Source of the DNA: JALEFZ01 sp039817415
Lineage (GTDB): Bacteria > Bacteroidota > Bacteroidia > J057
Assembly: GCA_039817415.1 (NCBI GenBank)
Contig: JBCBVV010000063.1
Coordinates: forward strand, 1-35,451
Direction of reading: 5' to 3'
Length of the DNA stretch: 35,451 nt
How positions within the stretch are numbered: position 1 is the stretch's first letter; each line of letters begins with the position of its first letter. Below are positions 33,543 through 35,451 of this stretch, piece by piece. Both the position numbers and the translations under genes were made by a program. The notes below the pieces were generated by a model that worked only from the letters and a program-made list of their open reading frames with translations, did no database searches and had not been told where the DNA came from.

Positions 33543-34418
33543 ATGATAACAGGTTTCTTGTCCAATATGATTGTAAAAGGTGGTATTGCCCCTGTATTTG
33601 ATAATCCCAAAGAGTATGGATTAGATTACGAAGATGTCGAGTTTAAATCTGCCGATGGTGTCCATCTTAAAGGATGGTTGGTTAAGGGTGGAACAGACAA
33701 AATTATCATTCAATCTCATTTTGGCGTTCAGTCCTCTCGTTCAGGTTATACACCGGAAGGTAAGGGTATGGTTAAGATGTGGGATGAGGATATTTCGTAT
33801 CTCAAGCACGTAAAATATTTAGTAGATAAAGGGTATTCCGTATTGATGTACGATTTTAGGAGCCATGGTGATAGCGCCCCCAATAAAAGCGGATGGTGTT
33901 CATGGGGACCTGATGAGGCACAAGATGTGGTAGCAGCAGTGGATTTTGTAGCTAATCACTCGGATTACAAAAATGCTCAAATTGGCTTATTAAGTCTTTG
34001 TATGGGAGCGGCAGCTTCGACCTATGCTTATGGTGCAGGTGCTTTACAAAAGTATAATATAAAAGCCATGGTGGCTATTCAGCCTATGCGCTATGATGAT
34101 TTTATGAAGTCTTTTGGCTTACCAGGTTTCCTGAATAACTGGGTGAATAAAGAGAACAGCAAACGGGTGGGATTTGATATGACCGCAAAATCCTTCAAAC
34201 AAGATGTCCCCAAAATTTCTGTCCCAACACTCGTTATGCAGAACGACAAAGATGAGTTTCTGACTAGGGAATCTATTGATGAATATTTCAATGATTTAAC
34301 TGTCGAAAAAGATATGGTTTGGGTATCAGGGATTGGTACCAAACGAGCAGCGGGCTATGATTATTTGACTAAAAATCCAGAGAAGATTTTGTACTGGTTC
34401 GATAAATATATCAAGTAG
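33543..34418 (+). CDS. Alpha/beta hydrolase-fold protein with Cys nucleophile elbow (first of tandem pair)
   Basis: From ATG at 33543 (MITGFLSNMIVKGG) the product has 291 residues; a TTG at 33507 is less likely. The fold is shown by VHLKGWLVKGG, YDFRSHGDS (103-111), the nucleophile elbow SLCMGA with Cys153 in the usual Ser place, and late PTLVMQNDKDEFLT holding the probable acid. Near the C-terminus, where the catalytic His is expected, the sequence reads GIGTKRAAGYDYL and has no His. No signal peptide is obvious. The next gene is a paralogue 27 nt downstream. Dienelactone hydrolase is a known Cys-elbow relative, but its His is kept. Activity is therefore uncertain. Confidence 0.75.
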   Translation: MITGFLSNMIVKGGIAPVFDNPKEYGLDYEDVEFKSADGVHLKGWLVKGGTDKIIIQSHFGVQSSRSGYTPEGKGMVKMWDEDISYLKHVKYLVDKGYSVLMYDFRSHGDSAPNKSGWCSWGPDEAQDVVAAVDFVANHSDYKNAQIGLLSLCMGAAASTYAYGAGALQKYNIKAMVAIQPMRYDDFMKSFGLPGFLNNWVNKENSKRVGFDMTAKSFKQDVPKISVPTLVMQNDKDEFLTRESIDEYFNDLTVEKDMVWVSGIGTKRAAGYDYLTKNPEKILYWFDKYIK

Positions 34419-34445
34419 AGTAACACCCCTAAAAATACATTTAAA

Positions 34446-35348
34446 ATGGTTAATGAACAGCAAACACAGATGCTAACCATGTTGGCACAGGGACTTTCTA
34501 TGCCTCCAAGAACACCTATCCTAAGAACCCCCAAAGACTATGGGATGGAGTTCGAAGAAATAGAATTCACTACTGCTGATGGAGTGAATATCAAAGGTTG
34601 GTTTATTCCCGCTGATTCCGATAGGGTAATTATTAGTAATCACTTTTCTCCGGCAAATCGTTATGGTTTTGCAGGACATTTGGAAGGATTGGATTTTGCA
34701 GGAGGTTTTGAAGTCAATTTTCTTCCTAGGTACAAAGCACTCCACGATGCTGGTTATAATGTACTAGCCTATGATTTACGCAGTCATGGAGAGAGCGGTG
34801 ATGGGGAAGGAAAAATATCAGGTGTAGGGTATTATGAATGGCAAGAAGTGTTAGCTTCCCTTGATTTCGCCAAATCAAAAATAGAAAATGCGGAAATCTC
34901 TCTTTGTTCCATGTGCATGGGGGCAAATGCTACCATCAATGCGATGGAAAAAAGGCCAGAAGCATTTGAAGAAGTAAAAAGTTTACTGTGCATCGCTCCA
35001 CTTAAAGGACGAACAACGATCGAAAGGCAAGCAGGGCAAATGGGCATTGATTCGGTAGAGGCGGTTGAAGCGTTTGAACCTATTTATCATGGTATCACGG
35101 GGCTTACCGTAGAAGACCATAATATTATACCTAAATTCAAGCATGTACAGATTCCTACTTTCTTTTTTCAAGTAAGAGACGACTCCAATTCACGTTGGAC
35201 AGATGTACAGGAAATGTATGACACTACTCCAGCAGAAGACAAAAAAATCGTCTATATGGAGGGAACGTCTTTGCGTTTTAAAGGCTATAATTACTTCTCT
35301 GATAATCCGCAGGAAATGGTGGAGTGGTTTAATGCACACATGAAGTAA
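34446..35348 (+). CDS. Alpha/beta hydrolase-fold protein with Cys nucleophile elbow (second of tandem pair)
   Basis: The 300-residue product is a diverged paralogue of the preceding gene. Shared landmarks are the opening P-K-[ED]-Y-G-[LM]-[DE] followed by ADGV-x-[LI]-KGW, then YDLRSHGES (109-117), the elbow SMCMGA with Cys157 and the C-terminal GTSLRFKGYNYF with DNPQEMVEWF. The position of the catalytic His again lacks His (Ser/Leu/Arg). The acid strand reads FFQVRDDSNSRW. No signal peptide is seen. The two genes, 27 nt apart, form an operon by duplication. A long hairpin follows. Confidence 0.75.
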   Translation: MVNEQQTQMLTMLAQGLSMPPRTPILRTPKDYGMEFEEIEFTTADGVNIKGWFIPADSDRVIISNHFSPANRYGFAGHLEGLDFAGGFEVNFLPRYKALHDAGYNVLAYDLRSHGESGDGEGKISGVGYYEWQEVLASLDFAKSKIENAEISLCSMCMGANATINAMEKRPEAFEEVKSLLCIAPLKGRTTIERQAGQMGIDSVEAVEAFEPIYHGITGLTVEDHNIIPKFKHVQIPTFFFQVRDDSNSRWTDVQEMYDTTPAEDKKIVYMEGTSLRFKGYNYFSDNPQEMVEWFNAHMK

Positions 35349-35386
35349 GTCCTTTAAAAATAAGTAAGCAGCAAATAGAATTTGAG

Positions 35387-35447
35387 TTTATAATGCCTAT
35401 CTCACTTGATTTGAATCTCCTATGCCATGTGAGATAGGTATTATGAA
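35387..35447. repeat. Long hairpin after the hydrolase pair
   Basis: Nineteen paired positions (35387-35405 with 35429-35447, two of them G-T) surround a 23-nt loop. There is no T-tract on either side, so it is not a canonical terminator. It may be an mRNA-end structure or one copy of a dispersed repeat, cut short by the window edge. Confidence 0.55.
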
Positions 35448-35451
35448 GAGG

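Noticed and set aside
1..35451. Mobile element, prophage, defence system or tRNA gene
   Set aside because: I found no transposase, integrase, attachment repeats, nuclease/toxin pair or cloverleaf in reading both strands; the only broken frame (33268-33513) shows no transposase motif.

Overview
The window looks like a chromosomal segment of a free-living Bacteroidota bacterium, most likely of the gliding Saprospiria/Cytophagia type. Three secreted proteins end in type IX secretion system (T9SS) sorting domains: two of type A with a YPNP motif and one of type B, the 'gliding motility-associated' C-terminus. There is a SprB-like repeat protein, a PorV/PorQ-like barrel, a TonB-dependent receptor, a type III glutamine synthetase and few Shine-Dalgarno sequences. 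I see no rRNA, tRNA, CRISPR array, prophage or insertion sequence. Start sites were moved downstream of the longest open frame where signal peptides or family N-termini required it.

Layout. 1-3.3 kb: a large secreted lamin-tail-domain protein, separated by a strong bidirectional terminator from a convergent GMC oxidoreductase (3.3-4.9 kb). 5.1-9.4 kb: glycogen branching enzyme, a translationally coupled family-16 methyltransferase and a secreted lipase-like T9SS cargo. 9.5-9.9 kb: a single-domain response regulator whose stop codon overlaps that of the convergent TonB receptor. 9.9-13.3 kb (minus strand): ECF sigma factor, membrane anti-sigma candidate, Spy/CpxP/CnrX-like membrane-anchored protein, then the BtuB-like receptor. 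13.4-18.1 kb: a giant adhesin-like protein with a lectin-like head, 13 SprB-type repeats and a T9SS type B tail. 18.1-18.9 kb: a convergent exported protein of unknown function. 19.1-21.9 kb: NAD(P)-binding protein and glutamine synthetase III. 22.0-23.5 kb: two membrane proteins, the second of the MarC family. 23.5-27.3 kb: three exported enzymes (Gfo/Idh/MocA-type, alpha/beta hydrolase, S10 carboxypeptidase). 27.3-29.1 kb: PorV-like barrel and a second barrel-like protein. 29.2-31.1 kb: Crp/Fnr regulator, an FNR-type box, DoxX-like, SnoaL-like and TfoX-like genes. 31.2-33.2 kb: a lipoprotein, a VOC protein, a thioredoxin-fold-like protein and a 66-residue acidic peptide. 33.3-33.5 kb: an interrupted minus-strand frame. 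33.5-35.3 kb: two tandem paralogous alpha/beta hydrolases with a cysteine at the nucleophile elbow.

The genes do not form one pathway. Recurrent themes are cell-surface export (T9SS cargo, adhesin, shuttle-like barrel), envelope signalling (ECF module, Crp/Fnr, response regulator) and general metabolism (glycogen, nitrogen assimilation). No known defence or mobile system is visible. The most promising loci are the Cys-elbow hydrolase pair with no visible catalytic histidine, the CnrYXH-like sigma module beside a TonB receptor, the small acidic Gly-Gly/Cys peptide next to an interrupted reading frame, and the Crp/Fnr locus with its leader hairpin and FNR-like box.
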